NCBI GenBank assembly: GCA_907164885.2
Contig: OU015492.1
Location: forward strand, 204,756,509-204,820,508
Direction: 5' to 3'
Length of the DNA: 64,000 bases
Origin: Dolomedes plantarius
Lineage: Eukaryota > Arthropoda > Arachnida > Araneae > Dolomedidae
Numbering within the stretch: the stretch's first letter is position 1; each line of letters begins with the position of its first letter. The position numbers and the translations under genes were made by a program. Positions 11,402 through 21,902 of the stretch are shown here, one piece after another. The notes under the pieces were generated by a model. It was not told the origin of the DNA. It saw only the letters and a list, made by a program, of their open reading frames with translations, and did no database searches.

Positions 11402-14400
11402 TCAAACGAGATGGCTATCCTTTATTCTCATAAATCTAACACTCAAGGAAGTATGGCAAATTATATATATTAAAGACTCGTGGGGAATCGGCTTATTCAT
11501 TTGGAGGTCTTGAAATTTTGAATTGTAAAGGTCTCTGAGCATCTTTAACCCAAAAGATTTCTGTTTCTTGGAGCTCAGCAGCTGTAATGATATCTTTGTC
11601 AAAGTCTTCTTTGTTCGTGACACAATACGTTTTACCCATACGATAACTTGAAAAAAATTTAAAAGTTTGCTGAATTTGGACGAGTCAATCATGTTTAGTT
11701 ACTTCGTCTCTATAAATTCTTGGACTAATATATTAAAACACTCTTCTTTATTCACTTTTTGTAGCTGCTGAATAGGTCATTCTCGGCAGGTTATTGCAGC
11801 CATTCAGGTCCATACCAACGACTAGTCTTCAGTTTAGCGATAGAACTACTATGTGGCATAAGCCGAATTTGCTTTTCCTAGACACTGAAACCAATCAGAG
11901 AGCTGAGTAAGATTTTAATTTCTTTGACACGATTTCTTTTTTTTACTAATCCCAGATTGTCTAGCAAGGCCAGACAATCTCCATGAAGCCAAAAATATCT
12001 AAAAAGTCTAAAAACAGTAGAGGGTTCAGAAGGACCTCGACCTTTGTAAAACCCAAACAAGCCAAAAGATGGGCAGGGGAGGCCATGTCGTCTGAGCACC
12101 AGTGGCACTTAAGGGAAGATCTTAACCTGCGCGACGGGCGATACAGTATTCTAATCAGAAAAAGGAGGACTCGTGGTAAAGGAAAAGGAGCAGCTTCAAT
12201 TGGCCCAATGACCTGGGGCACCAGAGGGAGAAGACTGACTTAGCCCCGGATGCCTGTCTGTTTCAGCTGAGCAAAATGACACGATTTCTAACAACATTTT
12301 TAGGTGAAAGGCATGTATTCGTAATCAACAGCAAATGATTGATGATTCAGGTCTTCATTTGTAATTTTAAAGATTTTAAAATGCCTGCACTTCATCTGGA
12401 GGATAGAAAAACTCCCAGCAGTTCAAGCAGTGGAAGTATTTGTTGTTCCAACGGAACAACGCCAGCTAATGCAGCAGCAAAAGTCGTCGTAATGATTCCA
12501 CAACATGACACAACTCTCAAGGATACAGTAGTACCAAATTCCTTCATATTAACGTCAGAAAAGAGATGGTGTTCAAAGCTCTCTATTTCTTTATTTCTTA
12601 GCTTAAAGAAATAATAACGAAGAATTTCTACATTTCTCAACTCTGTGAAATCATTGCTCTGTTCTTTCCAAATTGCTCTATTCTTTTCAAAGTAATTCTG
12701 GGGTTAACATGTCATCCCATTCTAACTTTTTGTTTCGTATTTTTTCAGTAAGCACTTTATTTGCCCACTAAAAGAACCGACAAACAATACGGGGCCAAAG
12801 ATACGACGTATGAATCTTGCTAAAAAGCGCTTTGAACATTTTCCTACAGAAATTATTTTAATCAAATTTTCAGCGGCGAAGTATGTTCTTTACAGGATTA
12901 CGTACAATTCTTAACATTTTGAACGGAAAGTAGTTTTGCTCTAAGGACTCTCTATTTTCTTCTACAAGAACTCCTGAAGCCTTCCAAAACTTGCATAGCA
13001 CTAAATCACTGTTTGTTAGCCATTTTCTTCATAGCCATACCTCCATGTCAACTTCCTCAACAATTTGAATGCATTCCAAGCTTGTATGATAAGAATATTT
13101 GATTTCAAAACATTTTCGTTCTAAAGATAGGATCTAAATGTAAGGAAAATCTTGAAGCATATGTATATATAGGCTCTTTTATTGTAGCCGCTCGAAAAAA
13201 AAATTGGACTACAGTTCACTCCAAACAGTACACTACAAAATCTGTAAACAACGGTTTCGGATCCATTTTATGGACAATGAATGCATCCATATTATTCACG
13301 ATACATCTCGATCGTCTTTATGAATTCGTATTTGAAGAAAGACCTAATTTATGTCGGCAGTGAAGGCGATCGGGATTTGTCTAAATTTTAGGAAGAGTTC
13401 AAATAAATCAAAATATAAATTTAGTCCAATATGAAGTCACGCAGTCGTTCAACGGCAATTCATTTTTTGTATGAGAATAAGCGTCGAGAACAACTGTTAT
13501 TCAACTTGTAGTCTTATCATCTTCAACTACAACTCTGTGAGATAAATAAAACTGCACTTTATCCTCATCATTACCTGTCTTTCTCAATTATTCCATCGAG
13601 TAATTATTGTATGACATTTTTGTAATTATCAGACAGAAAAGGGTAATTTTTAAGCCGCTTGCGTAATCTACGAAATTTCTCTTTTCGAAGTAATCTTTCA
13701 ATAGATGTTTTGTGTCAGGTTTCCTTAAAATCATTACGGTAGACCGATTATCTTCATATTGAAGATTAGATTGAAAAGTCATTATTATATCATTTCCATA
13801 ATGAGTATTATTTCCATTCTTTATATCCGTACCTTCTCGTTCCCAAAACAATTTTATATCAGGCATAACAACTTCCTACGCAGCATACATGGCTTACAAT
13901 AACAGAGTTCTTGCCCTCATTAGTTACCCTTATTTGAACCGCAAATCCTAATAAGCTGCAGGTTGCAACAAATTTTTCATCGAGCTTAAAAGATCTGTCA
14001 AACAAAACTTCAAATAAATAATGCGCTCCCTCAAGAATACTTCCGTCATTGATTTCTCCCGTATGAGATAGGTCAAGCCCTTTACACTACGGAGCTTCTT
14101 TTCCCTCTAGCGGAGATGAAGAATTTTGCCATGTGTTATCTTATTTACAAGAGCTATCCCAACATAATTTGCAACATCTGATTCTTTATGCTTTGGAGTT
14201 CTAGTTGAACTAAAATCACGAGAGAAATGCCTAACATTCTCACTACCGAATCCAGAGATATGCAAATCGCTCACGTTTAACGGATTGGGGGATTTAAATC
14301 AAAGCAAATACTACGTTTTACAAAGCTACGATGACTGCCCGAGTCGAATAATAATTTTACGAGTCTACCTCCTCTCTTTAATTTTAGAATCACGCAACAA

Positions 14401-14520
14401 GTTTGAAGTAATACGGGCACGATCTCATTCTTCTTAGTAACACGCGAAGTCGAAACAGACGCCATAACATTTTTAGTACCATGTGAGACATTTTCAGAAC
14501 TCTTTTCTTTCATTCCTTAC
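11402..14520 (-). pseudogene. BEL/Pao retrotransposon pol relic
   Basis: Several broken minus-strand frames fall in BEL/Pao order. Near 14277-14430 is an aspartic protease with LLFDSGSHRSF after a VLLQTCCVILKL strand. At 13588-13866 is the spacer typical before the reverse transcriptase, with LFWEREGT. Near 12392-12560 is the polymerase to RNase H transition, ending PLEQQILPLLELLGVF. At 11402-11692 is the pre-integrase region (DSSKFSKLLNFFQVIVWVKR). Stops and frameshifts separate the blocks, and the polymerase core between about 12650 and 13560 is not readable as one frame. A non-LTR fragment interrupts it at 11938-12276. The element is long dead. I assign the family from motif order by eye, without a search. 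Confidence 0.7.
11938..12276 (-). mobile_element. 5'-truncated non-LTR retrotransposon inserted in the BEL/Pao relic
   Basis: A 13-bp direct repeat, TGACACGATTTCT, lies at 11925-11937 and 12277-12289 exactly around this GC-richer block. The plus-strand left edge is a T run, that is, a poly(A) tail on the minus strand. The minus-strand peptide has CHWCSDD followed by HLLACLGF. This is a C-x2-C...H-x4-C arrangement like the zinc knuckle at the C terminus of R1/jockey-type reverse transcriptases, followed by LLFLDFLDIFGFMEIVWP. The piece is therefore the 3' end of a LINE-like element, copied in after the BEL/Pao element had landed. Confidence 0.7.
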
Positions 14521-15035
14521 GACAGTGTGGTAGAAACACTTGGTAGCGACATTTATTTAAATCCTTGTAAACTGATTTACTAAAAAGGCTATGAAGCTGA
14601 TTCATAAATAAATGTCAATTAGACTTTAAAAGTCTCCTTATTTCATCTACAATTACTGTTGAGCCTCTAATTTTCTCCAATAGAGGGCAGCACATTTTTT
14701 TTGGAGAATATCTACTTTTTAGATGGCAGCACTTTTTTTTTAAAGATATCTACCATTTTGTTGTTATTGTATTTGTTAGAATTTTGGCGTGTGATATGTA
14801 AAGTTTTCTGTAAATAAAATTCTTCTAAGTTATATACGAATGAAATGTGTTTTCTTCGGTATTGCTGAAGTTCTCAAGTACAAAGAATTATTTCTTTTGA
14901 GAAGATGGAATGCATGAAAGCGCAGAAGAAGTTATTATTTCGTTTTGACTCAAAGGTAAAAATTTTGATTCATTTCATTCTGAAGGAATGGCAGATTTCT
15001 CGAACCGGGTGTGTTCTCAACGGTGTTGAGTAGAT
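14521..15035. other. Unrecognised sequence upstream of the BEL/Pao relic
   Basis: Possibly remains of gag or leader of the BEL/Pao element on the minus strand, but no motif is readable. Two poor copies of a T-rich block lie at about 14690-14750. Confidence 0.35.
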
Positions 15036-15038
15036 TTA

Positions 15039-15224
15039 GGGCCTGTTCACATAGGAGTCCGTTGCGTTGCGTTAAGGAAAATATGACATTGAGACGAAAA
15101 TAAACCAATCATAGGTGTTAAAAATTTCATTGCTAATCGTTTGGAGACCTATGATTGGTTTATTTTCGTCTCAACGTCATCTTTTCCTTAACGCAACGCA
15201 ACGGACTCCTATGTGAACAGGCCC
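15039..15224. mobile_element. PIF/Harbinger-type MITE, near-perfect palindrome
   Basis: A 186-bp element starts GGGCCTGTTCACATAGGAG and ends with its exact complement, flanked by the 3-bp duplication TTA at 15036-15038 and 15225-15227. The two halves pair over about 80 bp each with a short unpaired centre. GGGC termini and a TWA-type 3-bp target are the known signature of PIF/Harbinger elements. No coding capacity. Confidence 0.8.
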
Positions 15225-15227
15225 TTA

Positions 15228-15833
15228 GACACACTATCTTTTATGTTTTGGTTTAACAACAATTACTTTCTGCGACGTTCTCCTTTCAATCAAAGACCCG
15301 AGTGATGTGAATGTCCCGTTTACTACTAACAGAAATTATTTTCAGATATATACAATACAACTGCAGAAGAACTTTAATAGGTTACACAAGGATTACTATC
15401 CTTTCTCAGAAAAATCTAGGGATAATACTCTGAGATTGCCGGATTGTCTCTGAATACCTTCACAAACCGAGAAATAACTCCCTCATTCGGACTGCTTCCG
15501 ATAATAACCCGGACAGTGTGGTGTGCCGCATAAGCTCTTCTCTGGCTGACACTAAGGGTCAGATCGTCTCTTTCCACTCCCACGCTCGATCTGTCCGTGG
15601 GGTCAAGGTGTTAGAGCGCAGCTGTACGAAAGAGGGTCGTTATCCAACCCCATATAAGTAAAGGATCAAACAGGAGGTGAAGATCTCGTATCTATTGTGA
15701 AAAGCCCATTTACTACTTTTACGGAGGCATTTGTGATGAATAAGATAAATATGACGAATTTCGGAAATTATTTGTATAACATAACACTAAGTGTGGCAGA
15801 TCTCTTGTATTAAACCATCAATAACCATATATA
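15228..15833. other. Mixed unique sequence with a GC-rich patch
   Basis: The patch at about 15480-15670 is CpG-richer than its surroundings and could be a decayed SINE, but no convincing A and B boxes are visible. Confidence 0.35.
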
Positions 15834-16341
15834 TCTATATATATAAAACAGTTCCGTAACTGACTCACTGACATACAACGCTTAGACCAAACCGCTGGAC
15901 CTAGAGGGCTGACATTTTGCATGGCGATTCTTCTTATGGTGTAGGGGTGCACTAAGAAAGATTTTTGAAAAATTCTTAGATTTTTTTAAATTAAACTTTT
16001 AAGCTGTTTTTGTAACTTTTTTCAAGTTTACTTTTAAAATAATAATCTGAGGGTTATAAAATTTATATCATGCGAAAGATCATAAAAATTTCTTTAAAAT
16101 GAAATCTTTTTCGAACCTTTACCTTGGTTTTCTGATTTTTGGTGAATTTTTAAAGATTCATTTTTAGAATTTAATTTATTAAATGCCGATCACGTTATTT
16201 CTTTTTCAGGTACTTTAAATAAATTTATCGTCACGTGCATAACAACTAAATACACAAAAAAGTATTCTTTATCTTTCTAATGCGGCAGACGATTGGATAT
16301 TATCCAAAAAAAAATAAATATCCCTTACGATTTTTTTATAA

Positions 16342-16403
<62 letters not shown>

Positions 16404-16532
16404 CATCAATTGTATACATTGATCGTCGTATTTATTATAAATATATATATTTATATTTTTTTGGCATTAATTGCATACTTGACCGTATTTAATTTTAATG
16501 TACTCCGTAGCGAAGAGCGGGTTTTCAGCTAG
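15834..16532 (+). mobile_element. Non-autonomous Helitron, copy 2 (best ends)
   Basis: The element starts TCTATATATATAAAACAG immediately after an A at 15833 and ends with CTAG at 16529-16532 followed by T, so it sits between A and T as Helitrons do. About 10 bases before the end is a GC-rich hairpin (CTCCGTAGCGAAGAGCGGG region). The interior is shared with 5235-5907 and 53078-53898, including a conserved block around GTGACGATAAATTTATTTAA. It holds a (TA)n tract at 16345-16401. There is no coding region; mobilisation would need a Rep/helicase in trans. Confidence 0.8.
16345..16401. repeat. (TA)n microsatellite inside Helitron copy 2
   Basis: An uninterrupted dinucleotide run, present at the matching place in the other two copies but with different length. 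Confidence 0.9.
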
Positions 16533-16535
16533 TAA

Positions 16536-16560
16536 TCTATATATAGAAGCAGTTCCGTAA
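16536..16560 (+). mobile_element. 5' end of a second Helitron directly behind copy 2
   Basis: Three bases after the first Helitron's CTAG, a new TCTATATATAGAAGCAGTTC starts after an A and repeats the family's first 25 bases through GTTCCGTAACTG. The sequence then diverges. I cannot find the matching 3' hairpin and CTAG, so its length is unknown. Confidence 0.55.
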
Positions 16561-17282
16561 CTGTTCGGAGCCCTTTTTTGAAAAACTGTACTTGCGAAAA
16601 TTTCTAGCTTATTTTTCGAGGGAATATAACACCAAAACTTGAAAATGATGAAAAAATAGTCATTAGCTATGCAATTTTTTTACAAAATTGAGGAAATTGG
16701 GTCGAAATTTAGCAATATTTTTCAAAAACGGCTCTAGCTCTAAAAAAAATATTATTCATATAACATTAACTTTTTTTGTCATTTGTACGTAAGTATCTTC
16801 TAAGTGTAATGACCTACAAGCTAATCGGTATCTTAAAATCTAAAAAAAAATACAGGTCATTATATGCAATTACATGTAAAATTTTAGTGATTTTCCATGA
16901 TATTTTTTATAAATGCAGCTATAAATCAACAAATAATATACCTAGAACCAAATCTGTAGTCCATTACATTCTTGGTATTATGAAAAACATACATGAAAAA
17001 TTTCATAGACATATCACAGTTACATTTTGAGTTATCACAAGAGCCGTTTACATTTTTGAAGAAAAATAAGTTCTTCAGAAAGCACCATTGAAGTTTTCAA
17101 CTTGTATTGAAATTCACAGCTGCTGCTGATTTTTAAATCGCTCTAATTTCATTTCTAATGATCGTATCGAAAAAATAAAAGCAGATTTAGAAACATAAAT
17201 TTACAATCTTTAAAAAAAGCAATAAAAACAATTTTGGAATTTTCGTCAAAATCGATGTTTTAAACGTAGTCTGATACCTTAA
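16561..17282. other. AT-rich stretch, nothing recognised
   Basis: It may belong to the second Helitron, but no terminus was found. Short frames have no domain. Confidence 0.35.
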
Positions 17283-18006
17283 GGCGACAATGGACCATGA
17301 AAACTTTTTTTTTTTTATTTATCAACCAATTGCTATGAAATTTTGTATACTTATACAGTGTTGTTTAGAGAGGAAAATGCTAAATTAAAGAAAAAAATTA
17401 GAATGTAATTAATTAAGATATTAATTAAACTCAGTTTGTTAATTACTCTATTTAAAAATGCTCCATGCGCATCAATTTTTGTCTCAGATATCTAATTTTC
17501 TTTCTTAAGCTAGCTTTATATAGTTATAACAAAAGTTAGTAGCAATATTTGATTTACAGTCATATTTATAAAAACTAGAAAAGAAATCGATAAAAATAGG
17601 TTATTTTATGCAACATTTTATGAAAAAATTTTTTTGATTGTAAAAATTTTAAGGTGTTTTAAAATAGTATGATGAATTTATTACTAAGTTTTATTCTAAC
17701 ATATATAAATAATCATTTTATGAAATTTTATGAAAATTCAAGGAAAAATATGACGCATAGAACATTTAGAACTTACCGAAACGACATGAAAACTTGTTTT
17801 GAGAAAATAGCATTTAAAGTTTTAATTAAACGTAACATTTCCATTGTTTACGTTTGAAAAAATACTTATAACTCGATTAATAATGATCGAAGCAACATAC
17901 TTTTTTTTTTTAAATTTAAAGCTGATGAGTTGCAGAATCCTTTTCTGAAAGGAAAAAATATCATTTTTGGGACATATTTCTGTCAATCTGAAGGTCCATT
18001 GTCGCC
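17283..18006. mobile_element. 724-bp element with TIRs and TTAA target duplication
   Basis: GGCGACAATGGACC at 17283 and its exact complement ending at 18006 are each flanked by TTAA (17279-17282 and 18007-18010). TTAA duplication is the hallmark of piggyBac-type transposition, although typical piggyBac ends begin CCC. The interior is AT-rich and non-coding, so this is a non-autonomous element. Confidence 0.6.
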
Positions 18007-18259
18007 TTAAATTGGTGAAAGAGCATTTTCAACTGACAGGGTAGAGCACACAGAGTCACTATACCTTGGGCTTGTTGTCTGGTCATCGGGTGACGCTTGG
18101 AATACTGCACGGCATGGATTACTGGGGTCTTTGACGACAGGGCTTCGGACCATTCCATATCTCTGTTATTGCTTGACATGCCTTTCTCCATCTTATCAAC
18201 GGCCTTTCTATTCTATTTACGAGGTGTTCTGTTCTTACTAAATGAGTTTTTAACTCTCC

Positions 18260-18560
18260 ATGGGCCAGGTGATGGCCGAATGGCTAGGGCGCTGGCATTC
18301 GGTTCAGATCCTGTGGGCTCGAGTCCCAATGTTGGCATGGATGTGTGTAGCCGTTCGGAATCGTCTTTAAACTCTTGGTCCCGGTGTAATTAGCCCTCGT
18401 GTAGCAAAAACTTGACCGTAGCGCTCCGAACCAAACCAACTTTCCATAGCCCCGTCCCGTCTTTTAGCACAAAATGTCAACACCCCTTGACAATGGTACC
18501 AAAGGCCAGCGACATAGCCATTTGGCCAGCGACCGACGAGTGTGAAGCACATCTAAATTC
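18260..18560 (+). mobile_element. tRNA-derived SINE-like element
   Basis: It begins with a tRNA-like head: GATGGCCGAATGGCTAGGGC fits an A box, and GGCTCGAGTCCC fits a B box about 45 nt later. A GC-richer body runs to about 18560, where AT-rich sequence resumes. No target duplication is evident. The overlapping short frames are non-coding shadows. Confidence 0.55.
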
Positions 18561-19487
18561 ATTATACTACTGTATAATTAATACTTTCCTATCCTGCTTT
18601 TGTGTTTAAAGAAGAAATAACAATTTATTCTTCAACAAAAGGCCATTTTTTCTAAGTCTAATAAAATATCTATACGGATTTTCCATTTGAATTGCGTTCC
18701 TAAATTGTGTCAGAAAAATGGAAATAGACCTGAATGTTGACTCTGCAACTACAGAAAATAATGCAAAATAACACAGAAAAATATCTGAAATGCTGATTTT
18801 ACAAATAAAAACTAAGTTTTAAATTAAAGAGAAACTCTAATTACTCACAAAATATAAAATCAAATTTGTTATAGCCTAAATATAGATTTTAATCAAGCAG
18901 AAATATATTTTTTCCCATAAAAATATAATTGACAAAAGCATTGACAAATCAGTCACTCAATGTAAAATGCTTCAATTTCGAACTTTGCAAAACCACCTGC
19001 AAATCAAATCCTTCATTGCTTTCGCATTTCGTTCACGCATTTAATTTCCTTAATTCTCTTCAAAAGTTGACATTCACTTTGAACATTTGGAACAAAATAA
19101 TTCCTTCCCTTTGATATCAAAGTTCTCCTTTACACACTTACAGATTCTCAATTTCAGATGAACAGTTTCTTTTGAAGCGTAACATATACTGAAGTAGTTC
19201 CTCAAAAGTATTTGTGGGAAAAAAGTTCTTTTGATCCGATATCGGACTGGCTATGATGGGGATCTATATTTTAATCTATTGATCACAAATTTCTCCCCAA
19301 GTATCTGCCAAAAACAACTGTATAAGATCTGGAAAATTTATTTTTTTTTTGTTAGAGTTTCACTTTCCAGTCAAAATAAATTCTGCTGTTCTAAGCAGTA
19401 AAAATAACCAACTTTTTCATAGAAAAATGACAATTTTTGAAGTCATGTAAAACCATTCGATAAATAATTTCATATTTAAAAAAAAAA
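18561..19487. other. AT-rich stretch, nothing recognised
   Basis: No terminal repeats, boxes or domain-bearing frames. Confidence 0.45.
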
Positions 19488-19869
19488 TGGGTGTGGTGGC
19501 CCGGTTGGCAAAGGCGTTGAGCCAAGGATCTGAACGTCCCTGGTTCGATACTCGTCGCTGCAAATCCACCACCATGTTCTCTAATGGTGGCCGGAGTACG
19601 TAAAATAGGGCGTGGCTACAATGTCCTCCAAGTTCTCAAATTTACCTCTGGAGGTGCGAGGTCAAGTGTTCCGGTCTCGTCACTTGACTCGGTTCAAAAT
19701 TACGGGACCGATGTTCTTCGAGGTCAAGTCACTCTTTAGCCCTAGTGGTACCTCATCTTAAAAGTGAAGCTGCTTACTACCCTTCGCCAAGGACCTAGGA
19801 TTTGAGGACCTAGATCCTTTGGACTTGGTATAGGCTTTCCTACTCCAAGGGGAGTGGAAACAACAACAT
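19488..19869 (+). mobile_element. SINE family V, copy 1
   Basis: The head GTGGTGGCCCGGTTGGCAAA (A-box region) and CTGGTTCGATACTC (B box) are tRNA-like. The body contains the family-specific blocks GGCGTGGCTACAATGTCC and GTTCCGGTCTCGTCACTTGA and ends in a CAACAACA tail. Copies of the family are at 20180-20526, 62112-62460 and, inverted and partial, at 20090-20176 and 20527-20650. Confidence 0.75.
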
Positions 19870-20089
19870 ATTTTTAAAAAAGAGTATAATTAGTAATGAA
19901 TGCAAAATGAATGAAATTTTTATTTTATTAAAAATAATTGGAATTTTTATTTCATAGTCATTTAGATGCTTATATTCTTATATCTTTGAACTACAAAAGT
20001 TTTCCACGTTTGTTTTCAATGAGACCAGTTGTTACTTAGGGCAATTTTGGAACTTAATCCCTTTCACTTGCAGACGTGACTTCTGGCCA

Positions 20090-20176
20090 TTTATTTAAGG
20101 GGGCGCCGTATAGGTGGCCAGCATTAACTCCTACAAGCCGGTCACGTAATTTAGAACCGAGTCGGTCAACTTGCCA
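20090..20176 (-). mobile_element. SINE family V, inverted partial copy (3' region)
   Basis: The complement matches the 3' body of the copy at 62112-62460 (CTCGGTTC..AATTACG, then the TGCTGG..CCACC block). It abuts copy 2 head-on at a 12-bp palindrome, so the two lie in opposite directions. Confidence 0.55.
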
Positions 20177-20179
20177 ACT

Positions 20180-20526
20180 GGGCGTGGTAGCCCAGTTGGC
20201 AAGAGCAGCGGGCCAGTGATCTGGACGTCCCTGGTTCGATGCTAGTCTCTGAAAATCCACCGCCGTGTTCACTAATGGTGGCCGGGGCACGTAAAATAGG
20301 GCGTGGCTGCAATGTCCTCCAAGTCCTCAAATTTACCTCTGGAGGTGTGGGGTCAAGTGTTCCGGTCTCGTCACTTGACTCGGTTCAAAATTATGGGACC
20401 GGTCATTTAGCCAAGTCGGACTCCGACCCTTGTGGTGCTAATTCAAATCAGGAGCCACACCTTCATCGCCCATAGCCTTCGGGACTTGACATTACTGTCG
20501 GTCAAGAGGCGTAAGCAACAACAACA
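20180..20526 (+). mobile_element. SINE family V, copy 2
   Basis: The same head-body-tail arrangement as copy 1 with B box CTGGTTCGATGC, ending in a CAACAACAAC tail. It lies 310 bp from copy 1 and is enclosed by inverted partial copies on both sides. Confidence 0.75.
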
Positions 20527-20650
20527 GAACCGAGTCAAGGGCCGAGGTCGGAAAACTTGACCCCGCAGCTTCCGAGGTAAATTTGAGAACTTGGAAGACT
20601 TTACAGCCACGCCCTATTTTACGTGCACCAGCCGCCATTAGTGTATACGG
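20527..20650 (-). mobile_element. SINE family V, inverted partial copy (middle region)
   Basis: The complement matches the family body from the Alu-like TAATGGTGGC block through TCAAGT. It starts immediately at the tail of copy 2. Confidence 0.65.
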
Positions 20651-20667
20651 CGATATATTAGTGTATA

Positions 20668-21284
20668 TGTTAGCACCAAGGGTTAAAAATAAAGTATATT
20701 TTTATCCCCAATAAGTTTTCCCCAGGCTTGACATCCAGTCCAAAAATATAATGTATAAATATAATAGCATTTGCTTAAATTAAATATTCTTTAATTAATA
20801 TTATTTAATTGTAATTGATAATTACCTTTTTTCTGCTGCATACTTAAGAGCTGTTCACTTACCTCAGCAAATGTTTTCATTTGGAGGAAGTTGAAGTTGT
20901 AGTATGATAGGCATGTGATGTCATTTGATAGCCTGTTAATTACTCATTGTTTCCCAGGTATGAGGTCATCAAATAGTGATTGAGTATTTGGAAGTTAGGT
21001 ACACCTCAACCCTGGGTTTTAATTTCTTTTTAATCAAATGGCATCACATTCACATATTTTCAGAATACGCAGATTTGTTTTGCATAAGATGATATAAAAG
21101 GCCAAGTTTGGTCAGTGAGAAGCCAGCCAGCCAGCAAGCTGCAGTCAGCATCAGGATAGATGTGATTATTTGTTTGAATATACTGCTGGACAGTATCTTT
21201 ATTTCTTTTTGTTTAAAGTTTTAAATAAAGCCAAAATTATCCAAGTTTTTTCGCCTTTCTACTTATATGATCCAACAGTCAACA
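20668..21284 (+). mobile_element. Solo LTR with perfect target duplication
   Basis: A 617-bp block begins TGTTAGCACC and ends GTCAACA, and is flanked on both sides by GTATA (20663-20667 and 21285-21289). It carries a TATA box (TATAAAAG at 21093) and AATAAA at 21224-21229 in the right order. TG...CA ends, a 5-bp duplication and promoter/poly(A) signals are the standard features of a retrovirus-like LTR left after recombination of the two LTRs. No internal genes remain. The short frame across its 3' end is not a gene. Confidence 0.85.
21091..21098 (+). promoter_or_regulatory. TATA box of the solo LTR
   Basis: GATATAAAAG lies about 130 bases before the AATAAA signal and is followed by a GCCAGCCAGCCAGC run, as in many LTR transcript leaders. 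Confidence 0.5.
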
Positions 21285-21902
21285 GTATACAGGGGCGTGC
21301 ATCGGACGAGAGAAGTTCAGATCACTGGCCCCACTGCCCTTGCCAACTGGACCATCGCGCCCGTTCAGTGAGACGCAGGGCCCGATTTAGAAAATTCTTG
21401 ACTATAGACACAACTCGGGATGGGGACCCCCTAACACTGATGTGGGCGTAAAATTTCCACACACACACCACAAAAATAAAAAAAATCATGAATCGTTGTG
21501 AAAGTACCATTTTACCAAGAATTGGCTATTATGAAGCGTAGAAGCCTAGAACATTATCAAATAACAAAAAGCAATACTGCATATTAACTTCATCATCAAA
21601 ACACAAATACAATTCAACCAGAAAAACTTATTAATCCCTTATATACACTATAACATACATATGATGAACTATACATATAACTATACATATGATGAACCAA
21701 TCAATAGTAGTCAAACCTTTAATAATATTAATTAATAATCCTTTAATCTCCTAATTCCCTTTTTCCAAATTAGAAAATAAATCAAATCAAGCGCACTTAC
21801 CTTTAATGTAATGAATTTAATGAATAGACAAAACTAATTTGATGAATAGACAAAACTAATCATTAAAAACTGCTTTATTTTATGTTTATTTTATGCTTTA
21901 TT

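Noticed and set aside
12392..12640. Independent small hydrophobic protein on the minus strand
   Set aside because: The LELLGVF motif and position fit the BEL/Pao polymerase-RNase H region.
16776..17030. 84-codon frame with basic residues
   Set aside because: AT-rich chance frame; no motif and not repeated elsewhere in the window.
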